A stretch of 64,000 nt of DNA, taken from the NCBI GenBank assembly GCA_963824225.1, contig CAWGOF010000002.1, forward strand, positions 372,001-436,000, given 5' to 3'. The notes under the pieces were generated by a model. That model did no database searches and was not told the DNA's origin. It worked only from the letters and a program-made list of their open reading frames with translations. The stretch comes from CAWGOF01 sp963824225. Lineage in GTDB: Bacteria > Acidobacteriota > Polarisedimenticolia > Polarisedimenticolales > Polarisedimenticolaceae. The translations under genes and the position numbers were made by a program. Shown here piece by piece: positions 52,336 through 60,860 of the stretch (position 1 is the stretch's first letter; each line of letters starts with the position of its first letter).

Positions 52336-52868
52336 GCGGTCCGCGCCACGTCGCGCACGTGGCCCCGCAGCACGACGGTCCCGGTGCCGATCTCGCGCAG
52401 CCGCACCGCGGCCTCCGGCCGCCGCGACAGTCCGAGACCCAGGAGCGCCATCTCCACCGTGTCGGTCACGCACCGATCGATCGGCCGCCGCCCCGCGCAT
52501 CCCGCCCGCACGTCTCCCAGCTCCGCCTCGGCCGCCGTCAGCCGCATCAGCTCACCCAGCGCCCGCTCCCCGCCGCGGCCGGCGATGTGGCCGTACGCCT
52601 GGGGCGTCAGCAGTCGAGCCCGGTCGTCCTCCGGCGACTCTTCACCGACGAGCGGCTCGGTCAGAAACCGGCGCAGGTCCGGCACCGTTTCGTCGCCCGC
52701 CAGGTACGTCAGAAACGCGACCACGTTGTCCCGCCGCGGAAACTCCCGCTCGTGGAGCAGCTGCCGCAGCACGTCGACGTCCCCGGCCTCGAGAACCTCG
52801 TGCGCCAGCTCGGACGTCACCCCGTGGATGTACAGCCCCTGCATCGCCTGCCGCACGCGTGCCTCGCG
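52336..52868 (-). repeat. Copy B of the 533-base near-identical duplication
   Basis: N-terminal domain coding region of the second metzincin, ungapped match to 49451-49983 with about ten mismatches by eye. The sharp drop in similarity on both sides points to recent gene conversion or recombination. Confidence 0.85.
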
Positions 52869-53081
52869 CTGCGGGTCGGGCGGCGAACTCGAGGCAGGTC
52901 CGGTAGTTAGAACGAGAGCGGCGAGCGCAGCGAGCCAGGTTCGACGCATGGAAGACATGCCCCCGGGGTGGACGAATACGGCCGAGCCTAACCATACCGC
53001 GATTCGCCGCGGCTGGCCCGTGCCGGTTCGTTCCGGCGCGGTGAAACCGAAGCGAAACCAGGGACGCGCATCTCAGACGAC

Positions 53082-53118
53082 TTGACTTGCCCACGCACCT
53101 CAGACATGATGCCTGAGG
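53082..53118 (+). promoter_or_regulatory. Promoter-operator of the BlaI/M56 pair
   Basis: TTGACT (53082-53087), a 17-base spacer and CATGAT (53105-53110) make a good sigma-70-like promoter. A dyad CCTCAGACAT-G-ATGCCTGAGG (53098-53118; nine of ten arm positions match) overlaps the -10. This is the expected place for a BlaI-type repressor to act, so the operon is probably autoregulated. AGGAGG inside the dyad's right edge doubles as ribosome site. Confidence 0.75.
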
Positions 53119-53125
53119 AGGCCGC

Positions 53126-53521
53126 GTGCGCGAGCGCCACGAAGAACCGAGCGCCACCGAGCTCGAGCTGCTGAAGGCCCTGTGGACCCTCGGGCCGGCG
53201 ACGATCCGTCAGCTCGCGGACCGCTTGTATCCCGGCGGGGGTCCGGCCCAGTACGCCACGGTGCAGAAGCTCCTCGATCGGCTGGAGGTCAAGCGCTGTG
53301 TGAAGCGTCGGCGCGTCGAGCGCGTGAACGTCTTCTCCGCCTCGGTCGAGCGCGGTGACCTGATCGAGCGCCGACTGCGCAGCGCGGCGCGAGACCTGTG
53401 CGAGGGCTCGCTGACCCCGTTGCTCACGCACCTCGTCGGACACACGGGCCTGCGCGGCGACGAGCTTCGTGCGCTGCGCGAGCTCGTCGAGCGTCGGCGG
53501 CGCGACGGCGGGACGCGATGA
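53126..53521 (+). CDS. BlaI/MecI/CopY-family transcriptional repressor
   Basis: 131 residues: winged helix ATELELLKALWTLGPATIRQ, then GPAQYATVQKLLDRLEVKRC (the recognition helix region) and VNVFSASVER, followed by a dimerisation helix pair. In the known systems a BlaR1/MecR1 protease cleaves this repressor after sensing a signal. The GTG at 53126 follows GGAGG by four bases. It overlaps the M56 gene (ATGA), and a dyad operator lies upstream. Confidence 0.88.
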   Translation: MRERHEEPSATELELLKALWTLGPATIRQLADRLYPGGGPAQYATVQKLLDRLEVKRCVKRRRVERVNVFSASVERGDLIERRLRSAARDLCEGSLTPLLTHLVGHTGLRGDELRALRELVERRRRDGGTR

Positions 53522-55083
53522 GCCTGCTCCACGTGCTCCTGGGAAACGCCGCGTCCGCCACGGTTCTGTGTGCGCTGGTCGCGCTCGCGGCGTTGCGCAT
53601 TCGGCGTCCCAGGCTGCTCCATGCGCTGTGGCTCGCCGTGCTCCTCGACCTCGTCGCTCCACCGATCGTCCAGGTCGATCTCTTGCCCGACTGGTCGACA
53701 CCGGGTGTCGCACAGGACGCCCAACGCATGTCGAGCCTCGCCATTCCCGCCCCCCAGCCGAGAGATGCCGTACCGCTCGGCTCTTTAGCCGTGCTGCTGT
53801 GGTGCGTGGGCTCGCTGTCCGTGCTCGGCTTGGCGATCCACCGCGGGATCCGACTCGCACGCGCGCTCGGCTCTTCGGAAGAGCGGTTCCCGGCGCTCGA
53901 GGTCGTGCTGGCGCGTCACGCGGCCCGGATGGGCTGCGGTCGAGCGCCGCGCCTGCGGGTCGTCGCGGCACGGATCTCTCCGCTCGTCCTGCCGCGCTTC
54001 GCTGGATCCGAGATCGTCGTCCCGCGTGGGCTCGTCGAGAGCCTCGAGCCGCGTGAGATCGAAGCGATCCTGGTCCACGAGCTAGCTCACGTGCGCCGAC
54101 GCGATTCGTGGGTTCGGCTCGTCGAGCTCGCGGCGACGATCGCGTTCTGGTGGCATCCCGTGGTCTATGCGGCGCGGGCCGCGCTGCGTCGCGCCGAAGA
54201 GTCGTGCTGCGACGAGCGGGTCCTGGACCAGCTTCCAGGCCATGCCACGGACTACGCGCTCGGTCTGGTCAAGACGCTCGAGTACCTGTCCCCTGCGCGC
54301 GAGCGCCAGCCGGTCTGGGCGACCGGTGCGGCCCCCGCGCCGGCCATCGAACGGAGGTTGAACATGATCCTCGACCGCAAGACCTCGGCGCGGCTTCCGC
54401 GACCGATGCAGCTCGGGCTGGCTCTGTTGATCGTCGCGGCCCTCGTCGTCTTCCCGGCCTCGGGTGGCCGCGCCGAGCAGGGCGACGAGCAGCGTTCGGC
54501 AGCCACCGCGGCGACCTCGGCCTCGGAGCGAGCCGAGCTCGAGCGGGCGCGCCGCGAGCTCGAGCTCGAGCGCACGGCGATCGAGCGCGCGCGGACCGAG
54601 CTCGAGCAGGCCCTCGCTTCCGAGCCGTCTCGAGCTCTCGCCGAGGCGGAGCGGGCCCGTATCTCCGATCAGGCTCGGATGGAGCGGACGCGCGCCGCGG
54701 GGGGCGAGGGTCTCGAGTCAGCGCTCGTGCGGGCCGAGCTTCTGCGCGCGGAACTCGAAACAGCACGCGTCCGTGAGAGCGACGACCCTGCCGCGCGTCT
54801 GGAGCTGGCTCGCACGCTTTTCGAGCGGGCGCGCATCGAGGACCAGGCGCGCGCGGAGCTCGACGCGGCACGCGCCGGTCGGAGCGACGACCCTGCCGCG
54901 AGCGCGGAGCGGGCACGCGTCGTGAAGCAGGTGCTCGGCGAGGTCGAGCACGCGCGAAGCGCCGAGGCGAGCACGACCGTGCTCGCCCGGCAGAACGAGG
55001 AGCTGCGGGTTCAGGTCGAGCAGCTGAGGCGCCGGGTGCAGGAGCTCGAACGGCGAATGGCCGGCGGGTCGAGCGCCAAATAG
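53518..55083 (+). CDS. M56-family (BlaR1-like) membrane metalloprotease with C-terminal coiled coil
   Basis: 521 residues. Membrane helices lie near 8-27, 35-52 and 88-108. A zinc site follows: HELAH (His187, Glu188, His191), preceded by ISPLVLPRFAGSEIVVPRGL and followed by ESCCDERVLDQLPGHATDYA with the third ligand. One more helix is at about 300-320 (LGLALLIVAALVVFPASGG). The rest, about 200 residues, is a Glu/Arg/Ala-rich coiled coil (ELERARRELELERTAIERAR). The penicillin-binding sensor domain of BlaR1 is absent, so the trigger is not a beta-lactam bound there. It probably cleaves the coupled BlaI-like repressor. Confidence 0.87.
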   Translation: MSLLHVLLGNAASATVLCALVALAALRIRRPRLLHALWLAVLLDLVAPPIVQVDLLPDWSTPGVAQDAQRMSSLAIPAPQPRDAVPLGSLAVLLWCVGSLSVLGLAIHRGIRLARALGSSEERFPALEVVLARHAARMGCGRAPRLRVVAARISPLVLPRFAGSEIVVPRGLVESLEPREIEAILVHELAHVRRRDSWVRLVELAATIAFWWHPVVYAARAALRRAEESCCDERVLDQLPGHATDYALGLVKTLEYLSPARERQPVWATGAAPAPAIERRLNMILDRKTSARLPRPMQLGLALLIVAALVVFPASGGRAEQGDEQRSAATAATSASERAELERARRELELERTAIERARTELEQALASEPSRALAEAERARISDQARMERTRAAGGEGLESALVRAELLRAELETARVRESDDPAARLELARTLFERARIEDQARAELDAARAGRSDDPAASAERARVVKQVLGEVEHARSAEASTTVLARQNEELRVQVEQLRRRVQELERRMAGGSSAK

Positions 55084-55084
55084 C

Positions 55085-57148
55085 CTACGACCCGGGAACG
55101 GTCGAGCGGGCACCGCGCTCGTAGCTCTCGAGCTCCCGACGCAGCACTTCCGCGTCCGCGCCGTCAGGCGCGAGCGCCAAAGCCTCGCGGGCCACGGCGC
55201 TCGCGTCGGACGGCCGTCCCGCGCGAGCGTAGACGGCAGCGAGCACGCGAAGCACCGCCGGATCGTGGCGCGCGCTACGCTCGGCGGCCCGCTCGGCGAG
55301 CTCGACCGCCCGGCCGCGCGCGGCGTCACTCGGACCCGGCTTCGCGATCAGGACCCAGGCGAGCTCGCTCAGGCGGCGCGGGTCGTCGGGCGCGATCCGC
55401 ACCGCGTCCTCGAGCCGCGCGATCGCCTCCGCGTCGCGGCCGGCCTCGTGCAGCGCGCGCCCGAGCGCCGCGAGCGCCTCGGCCGATTCGGGCTCGAGGG
55501 CCACCGCCCGCTCGAAGTGCGCCAGCGCCTCGCGTGTGCGGCCCGCGGCGACGAGCACCTGCGCCAGATTGCGGCGCGCCTCGGCCAGGTCGGGCGCGAG
55601 CGTCACCGCTCGGCCGAGCGCGTCGATCGCTTCGTCCATCCGTCCCGCCGTCCGCAGAGCGAAGCCCAGGTTGTTCCACACCGCGGGATCCTCCGGACGG
55701 AGCCGCGCGGCCTCTCTCAGGTGTCGGATCGCATCGTCGACTCGACCGAGGTACAGGCAGGCCGACCCCGCCGCGGCGTGGCTCTCGTAGTCGTCGGGAT
55801 CGAGCGCGAGCCGCCGCTCTCGGTACGCCACGCTCTGCTCGGCGGCCCAGCGCTCGTGGTGCGCCTCGAGGACCGAGCCATCCTGGGCCACGCGCGGAAC
55901 GACCTGCAGCGCGAGCTCGGCCATCTCGTCCGTCGTCCGGCCGCCGTAGGTCACGCGTCGCGGAGGCACGCTCGGGTTGCGCGGGTTCGTCGCCGTGTTG
56001 TCGAACCCGTACTCCATGGACACGATCGTTCCGGCTCCGAGCGTCACCGGCGTGACGAAGCGGTACTCGTCCTGCCAGTTGAAATCCCAGTCCGGGATGT
56101 GCAGGAGAACGACCCGGGTGCCGTCGGGCTTCTCTGCGGCGACGGTCATCTCACGTCCCAGGTAGTGCGCGTGGGGGTAGAGTCCCACGACCTCGACGTC
56201 GACGGGCAGCGCGTACCGGCTGTCCACGCGGGCCTCGACGCCGGGCGCCAGGTCGATGTCGCGGGTGCCGAGGAGCAGCGTGACCGATCGACGCATGGGC
56301 GGGGTCGAGGCGAAGTACAGCCCCAGCGCGACCTGCACCTTCTCCGGGCGGCCCGACGGGACCATGTGCAGCTGCACGACGAGGTCGGTTCGTTCGTCGA
56401 TGCGCCAGGCCACCCCGCCCGACCCGCGCTGCGGCACTCGTCCCGGCGTCCAGCCGATCAGGATGCCGTCGGGGTTGCGCGCGCTCGCCGGCACCATGCC
56501 GACGAAGCCGGGCCCGGGCTCGCGCGCATCGGCGGAACGCGATCCCGGTGTGCGATCGGCGAACACCCGCGCGTGATGCACGACGCGCGGTACCGTCGTG
56601 CGCAGCTCGATCGCGTCGACCCACCCCGGGGCGCCGGCGGGCGCCGGGACCACGAAGTTGCGATACACGTCGAGCCCCTCGGCAGGGAGCTCGTACGGCG
56701 CGGGCAGCTCGACGACCCGGTCCGGCGTGCCGAGCGTCCACCCGGTCGACCAGGATGGGGCGGGCGGCAGATCGGCCGCCTGTCCTTCGATCGCGCCCTC
56801 CTCGACCCAGCGCCGGATCCGATCGATCTCGTCCTCCGACAGGCGCCGTTCGCCGGCGAGCGGGAACGCGCCGGGGTCCGGAAGCCACGGGGGCATGAAC
56901 CGGGACTGCGTAACACGCACGATCTGGCGCGCTCGCTCGCGCACGTCGGCATACGCGAGCAACGAGAACGGTCCGGCGCCGCCGGGCCGGTGGCACGGCG
57001 CGCAGGAGCGGAACACGATCGGCGCGACGTCGCGGTTGAACGTGACGTCCGGCTCCTCTGTCCGCAGCGGGTCCGCGACGGGGGCGAGCCAGACCCGACT
57101 CGCGCCGGCCACGATCGTCGCGACGAGCCCGAGGCGCATCCAGCGCAC
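55085..57148 (-). CDS. Cytochrome c / copper type II monooxygenase-like / TPR fusion
   Basis: 687 residues. A membrane helix or signal (about 5-20) precedes a one-heme c domain with CAPCH (Cys49, Cys52, His53) and its Met candidate in RFMPPWLPDPG. A central region (about 180-410) with VVHHARVF, QLHMVPSG and GLYPHAHYLG has the paired His/Met pattern of copper type II ascorbate-dependent monooxygenase-like folds. Then TPRs (about 440-680) of the type ALxxLGRALHEAGRDAEAIA. Such fusions are common in Acidobacteria-like genomes. It is three bases after the sulfatase gene, so the two are co-transcribed. GTG start at 57148; an ATG at 57139 is possible. Confidence 0.82.
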   Translation of the reverse strand: MRWMRLGLVATIVAGASRVWLAPVADPLRTEEPDVTFNRDVAPIVFRSCAPCHRPGGAGPFSLLAYADVRERARQIVRVTQSRFMPPWLPDPGAFPLAGERRLSEDEIDRIRRWVEEGAIEGQAADLPPAPSWSTGWTLGTPDRVVELPAPYELPAEGLDVYRNFVVPAPAGAPGWVDAIELRTTVPRVVHHARVFADRTPGSRSADAREPGPGFVGMVPASARNPDGILIGWTPGRVPQRGSGGVAWRIDERTDLVVQLHMVPSGRPEKVQVALGLYFASTPPMRRSVTLLLGTRDIDLAPGVEARVDSRYALPVDVEVVGLYPHAHYLGREMTVAAEKPDGTRVVLLHIPDWDFNWQDEYRFVTPVTLGAGTIVSMEYGFDNTATNPRNPSVPPRRVTYGGRTTDEMAELALQVVPRVAQDGSVLEAHHERWAAEQSVAYRERRLALDPDDYESHAAAGSACLYLGRVDDAIRHLREAARLRPEDPAVWNNLGFALRTAGRMDEAIDALGRAVTLAPDLAEARRNLAQVLVAAGRTREALAHFERAVALEPESAEALAALGRALHEAGRDAEAIARLEDAVRIAPDDPRRLSELAWVLIAKPGPSDAARGRAVELAERAAERSARHDPAVLRVLAAVYARAGRPSDASAVAREALALAPDGADAEVLRRELESYERGARSTVPGS

Positions 57149-57151
57149 GCG

Positions 57152-58525
57152 CTAGGGTCCCCCGACGTAGCCCAGCGAGCGCAGAGCCTCGAGCTGCTCG
57201 GCGGTCAGGGCGCGACCCGGCGAGGCGGCCCTCGGCCGCGCCAGGTACTCGGTGAGCCGCTCGAGCAGCGCGTTCGCGATCTCGGGGTGCGTCAATCGCA
57301 CGTCCTGCTTTTCCGCGGGGTCCCGGGACAGGTCGTACAGCTGCGCGCGTTGCGTCTGCGTGTCGTAGTGCAGCTTGTACGAGCCGAAGCGCACGGCGCG
57401 GCGCGTCCCGAGCGGGACGAGGCCCGGCGCCGGGGGCGGAAACACGATGTCGGCTTCGAAGAACAGGAACCGCGCGGGCAGCGTGTGGCCGGGCTTCTGC
57501 CACAACGGGTGCAGCGGCACGCCGTCGATCCCGTCGGGCGCGGGGATTCCGAGGATTCCGAGCGCCGTCGGCACGACGTCGACGAGCGACACCGGCTCGG
57601 CGAACCTCCGACCCGCGGCCACGCCCGGACCGTGGAGCACGAGCGGGACGCGCACCAGCTCCTGGTACTGCGATTGGCCGTGCAGCACGCCTCCGTGGTC
57701 GAGAAACTCTTCTCCGTGATCGGACGTCACGACGAGCAGCGTCGTGTCGAGCAGTCCCGATTCCCGCAGGAAGTCGAACAGCCGGCCCAGGTGGGCGTCG
57801 GTCTGGCGCAGGCTCGCGTCGTACAGATCGACGAGGTGGCGTAGGTCGGCGTCGGACGGATGGAGCGTGCGCGACGCGATGCGGTACAGCTCCTGCGTCG
57901 TGCCGCGCAGGCTCCCGTCGTACGGTGAGACGAACTCGGCGCGGTAGGCCGGCTCGGCCTCGTAATCGCTGTGCATGTCCATGTAGTGCAGGAACAGGAA
58001 GAACCGCTTCTTCGGCGTCTGGCCGCGCAACCACGCGATCGCCGAATCGGTGATCGACGAGCCCGAGACCTGGCCGTTCGGCAGCTCGGATACGGAAACG
58101 TGGTCGAACCCGCGCTCGAAGCCGTGCGTCGCTAGCAGACCCATGTTGACGATCGACTCCGTGCGAAAGCCGCGGGACGCGAGCCAGCTCGCGATCGACG
58201 TCACGTCGGCGCCGAGCGTGCTGGTCATCGCGGTCACGCCGTGCCGCCCGGGGTACAGCCCGGTGAGCAGCGTTGCGTGGGACGGTTTCGTCCACGGTGC
58301 CGCGGCCGACGCGTTCTCGAACAGCACCCCGCTCGTCGCCAGCGCGTCGAGCCGCGGCGATGTCGGGCGAGCGTTGCCGTAGCAGCTCAGGCGGTCGGCA
58401 CGCAGGGTATCGATCGAAACGAGGATGAGATTGCGCGCCTCGCGGCGCGGCGCGGCGAGCGCGGATCCCGAGATCGCCCCGAGGAGCACCACGAAGGCGG
58501 TGATCTGAGCCCTGGAGCGTGCCAT
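57152..58525 (-). CDS. Sulfatase-like (alkaline phosphatase superfamily) exported enzyme
   Basis: 457 residues with a signal peptide (about 1-25). Metal site NLILVSIDTLRADRLSCYG (Asp39), nucleophile loop PWTKPSHATLLTGLYPGRHG, VVTSDHGEEFLDHGGVLHG and the family-typical end LRSLGYVGG. At the nucleophile the usual Cys/Ser of CxPSR is Thr79 (TKPSH), so no formylglycine can form; a phosphoester- or phosphonate-type hydrolase, or a sulfatase of unusual chemistry, is more likely. The start at 58525 is 45 bases after the stop of the penicillin acylase gene. Confidence 0.83.
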   Translation of the reverse strand: MARSRAQITAFVVLLGAISGSALAAPRREARNLILVSIDTLRADRLSCYGNARPTSPRLDALATSGVLFENASAAAPWTKPSHATLLTGLYPGRHGVTAMTSTLGADVTSIASWLASRGFRTESIVNMGLLATHGFERGFDHVSVSELPNGQVSGSSITDSAIAWLRGQTPKKRFFLFLHYMDMHSDYEAEPAYRAEFVSPYDGSLRGTTQELYRIASRTLHPSDADLRHLVDLYDASLRQTDAHLGRLFDFLRESGLLDTTLLVVTSDHGEEFLDHGGVLHGQSQYQELVRVPLVLHGPGVAAGRRFAEPVSLVDVVPTALGILGIPAPDGIDGVPLHPLWQKPGHTLPARFLFFEADIVFPPPAPGLVPLGTRRAVRFGSYKLHYDTQTQRAQLYDLSRDPAEKQDVRLTHPEIANALLERLTEYLARPRAASPGRALTAEQLEALRSLGYVGGP

Positions 58526-58526
58526 C

Positions 58527-58544
58527 GGTCCGAGTATACGGACC
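58527..58544 (-). promoter_or_regulatory. Palindrome with -10 box before the sulfatase-like gene
   Basis: GGTCCG-AGTATA-CGGACC (plus strand) is a dyad with six-base arms. On the coding (minus) strand its centre reads TATACT, a -10-like box. The start codon begins two bases after the palindrome and about seven after the -10, so a leaderless internal transcript is possible. No -35 is seen. Confidence 0.4.
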
Positions 58545-58570
58545 GCCCCGCGGGCCTGCCGCATGGCGCC

Positions 58571-60694
58571 TCAGTCGGGCGGTGGCACGCTCCACGAGCG
58601 CGTCGACTCGACGTTCCCACGCAGCCGCCGGTCGCCGAGCAGCCGGCGGCCGCCGAACCAGGTCGGCTTGAGCCGCGCGCCGTGGAACAGCAGCCGACCT
58701 TGATCCGTGTAGTGCGACGACGCTGGATCGTCGCTCTGTCCGAACGGCGTCACGCTCCACGATTCGACCGCGTTGCGGCGCAGGACGACGACGGTCGTGC
58801 ACAGCGACCCGCCGTCCATCTTCGATACGCCGGTCTCGTCCGGCTCTCCGGCGCGAACCGACCGCAGCGTGCCGATCCCGTCGGCGTTGCAGCCGGCGAC
58901 GGGCCAGGAGTCGGTGCCGCGACCCGCGCGATGGGCTTCGCCCCACGGGACGTCGATCCGGCCGAACCGCCGGCGCATGTCGGCGACAGCCACGTCGAGT
59001 GCGCGAACGAGCGCTGCGGCTTCGTGCTCGTCGGCCGGTCGCGTGCGACTCCCGAGATCGTCGGGGACACCCGACCCTTCGGCGCGACAGGCGCGCATCC
59101 AGAATCGAAAGAGCGTCGCACCGGCGCGATCGAGCTCGATCCGCCCGTCCCAATCACGGATCAACCGCACGGCGGGCGCGAGATCGCCGGACGGCAGTGC
59201 GAGCGCCGCCCACACGGTCGCGAGCTGACGCTGCCAGCCCGCGGCACTCACGACCGACGTGTCGGCGGCGAAGCGGCGCGCGTCGTCGACCGTGATCGAC
59301 GGATCGCCGCCGAGGAGCTCGAGGAGCCGCCGTCCACGATCGTTCGTCCGATCGGTCCGCGTGTTGTACACGTAGGGCAGGTAGCGGTCGGCGGTCAGCG
59401 GGCTCTCGAGGGTCACCGTTCCCGGAGAGCCGTTGCAGTTCTGCAGGAACCCCGCTCGAGGATCCCGCAGCTGTACGAGGTCGGTCGCCGGGTGCACCCC
59501 GAGCCACTCCGTGGCCGAGATCCAGCCCGGAACGGGTCGATCCCAGACGAAGCCCGGGGGGCGGCGGGGCACGCGACCGGCCCGAACGTACAGCGTGGCC
59601 CCATGAACGTCACCGTACAGGAGGTTCTGCGGCGGCGACTGGTTGTCGGCCAGCGCCGCGAGGAACTCGTCGATACCCCGCGCGACGAGCATGCGCAGCC
59701 ACTGCTCGATGACCCCGATCTCCTCGTCGTACGCCGTTCGTACGGACCACGCGCGACCCGGCTCGCGCCGCAGGATCGGACCGTGATGCGTGCGCTCGAC
59801 GGTGCGCGTGACGCGCCGCATCCCGTCGGCGGTTTTCACGTCGATCTCGAACGTTTCCACCCGCACGGTGCGCCACGCGCCGTCGTACTCGTAGCGCAGC
59901 GGATCCGCGGGATCGATGCGCTCCTCGTACACGTCGCCCGTATCCGGTCCTCCGGTCGTCGCGGCGAGGGACAGCACGTCCGTGTGTCCGATCGCCGGAA
60001 GTGGGGTCCCGGGTATCGCGAAGCCGAAGGCGTGGATCGCGCCGCCATCGAAATGCAGCTCGTGGAACCGCGACAGCGCGTCCCACGGGAGGTGCGGATC
60101 GATGAGCGCGAGGACCGCCCCCTCGGCTGACCGCGAGCGCGAGATCACGAACGCGTTCGATCCTCGAGTGTCCTCGACGACCCGGCCCTCGCGCGAGAGC
60201 TCCCCTTTCACTTGCCTCCACGGCCAGGTCCAGGCGAATGCGCGCATCCGCGCGACCGGATCGATCGGCTCTGGAATCGCCGCGCCACGCGGCACACGCT
60301 CGGGGTGGTCGTGCATGTAGGCCCGGACCCCGGCCACGAACTGCTCGAGGATCCCGCGCAGGCGCGGGCTCAGCTCGCCATAGCGCGCGCGGGCGACCTC
60401 GGCATGGCGGGCGATCCGGGCGTCGACGTCCCGCTCGAGCCAGGCTTCGCCGAGCACGCTGGCGGCGCGGCCCCGCGCCGCCAGGTATCCGAAGAGGACG
60501 TCCTCGAGTCGGTCCTCGGCTTGAGCGTAGCCCGCACCGAAGGCCGCAGCGGCCTCGTTGTCGCCGTGCACGTGCGGCACGCCCCACGTATCTCGCACGA
60601 CCGTCACCCGCCCCCCGCGCCGGGGCTCGGCGCCGACCGGGGCGGCCGCCAGCAAGGCCACGAGGAGCACGACGAGGTAGCGGGTCTGATCCAT
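58571..60694 (-). CDS. Penicillin acylase-family (Ntn) amidase
   Basis: 707 residues with a signal peptide (about 1-22). After an alpha-chain part (VTVVRDTWGVPHVHGDNEAA, FGAGYAQAEDRL) and a spacer comes the Ntn nucleophile in DTRGSNAFVISRSRSA: Ser179 would become the N-terminus of the beta chain after autocleavage. TTGGPDTGDVYEE, PHLPW and QNCNGSPGTV follow. Family members hydrolyse amide bonds (beta-lactams, acyl-homoserine lactones, N-acyl amino acids) in the periplasm. It heads the minus-strand cluster with the sulfatase-like and monooxygenase-like genes. The frame stays open to 61078, but relatives start at 60694. Confidence 0.88.
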   Translation of the reverse strand: MDQTRYLVVLLVALLAAAPVGAEPRRGGRVTVVRDTWGVPHVHGDNEAAAAFGAGYAQAEDRLEDVLFGYLAARGRAASVLGEAWLERDVDARIARHAEVARARYGELSPRLRGILEQFVAGVRAYMHDHPERVPRGAAIPEPIDPVARMRAFAWTWPWRQVKGELSREGRVVEDTRGSNAFVISRSRSAEGAVLALIDPHLPWDALSRFHELHFDGGAIHAFGFAIPGTPLPAIGHTDVLSLAATTGGPDTGDVYEERIDPADPLRYEYDGAWRTVRVETFEIDVKTADGMRRVTRTVERTHHGPILRREPGRAWSVRTAYDEEIGVIEQWLRMLVARGIDEFLAALADNQSPPQNLLYGDVHGATLYVRAGRVPRRPPGFVWDRPVPGWISATEWLGVHPATDLVQLRDPRAGFLQNCNGSPGTVTLESPLTADRYLPYVYNTRTDRTNDRGRRLLELLGGDPSITVDDARRFAADTSVVSAAGWQRQLATVWAALALPSGDLAPAVRLIRDWDGRIELDRAGATLFRFWMRACRAEGSGVPDDLGSRTRPADEHEAAALVRALDVAVADMRRRFGRIDVPWGEAHRAGRGTDSWPVAGCNADGIGTLRSVRAGEPDETGVSKMDGGSLCTTVVVLRRNAVESWSVTPFGQSDDPASSHYTDQGRLLFHGARLKPTWFGGRRLLGDRRLRGNVESTRSWSVPPPD

Positions 60695-60860
60695 GGGGCC
60701 AATTCTCCGCGGGATCAGGTCCGGAACGTCGCGAAGTCGTTGTCCTGCTGCCACTTGAATGTGGCTGCGCTTCGCGGGCCGATCACCGCAGCACGCTCGA
60801 ATGTGGAGGGGTTTACTGATTACAATCGCGTCGTCGAGAGAGCCCGAGGTCCTCCCACAG

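Larger units (their letters stand above)
50093..52958 (-). pseudogene. Second metzincin-like protease, split by a one-base frameshift
   Basis: From ATG 52958 the frame gives a signal peptide, the HEAT-like domain and the start of the catalytic domain (VACCISLSIVGSG), then falls out of frame at a four-base run (51984-51987, G on the coding strand). The intact paralogue has a three-base run there (GGAGGC). Skipping one base restores GTFGTTGDGLDAIDSS and the zinc motif IHEFGHNVGLGHH with YIMYG, a run of about nine thrombospondin type 3 repeats, and discoidin-like and fibronectin-like modules, to the stop at 50093. As written, the upstream part lacks the zinc site and the downstream part lacks a signal. 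A homopolymer sequencing error is plausible, as is phase variation. Confidence 0.8.

Noticed and set aside
43714..52958. Protease island as a recently transferred element
   Set aside because: Base composition and codon use match the surroundings, and no integrase, tRNA end or direct repeats border it.
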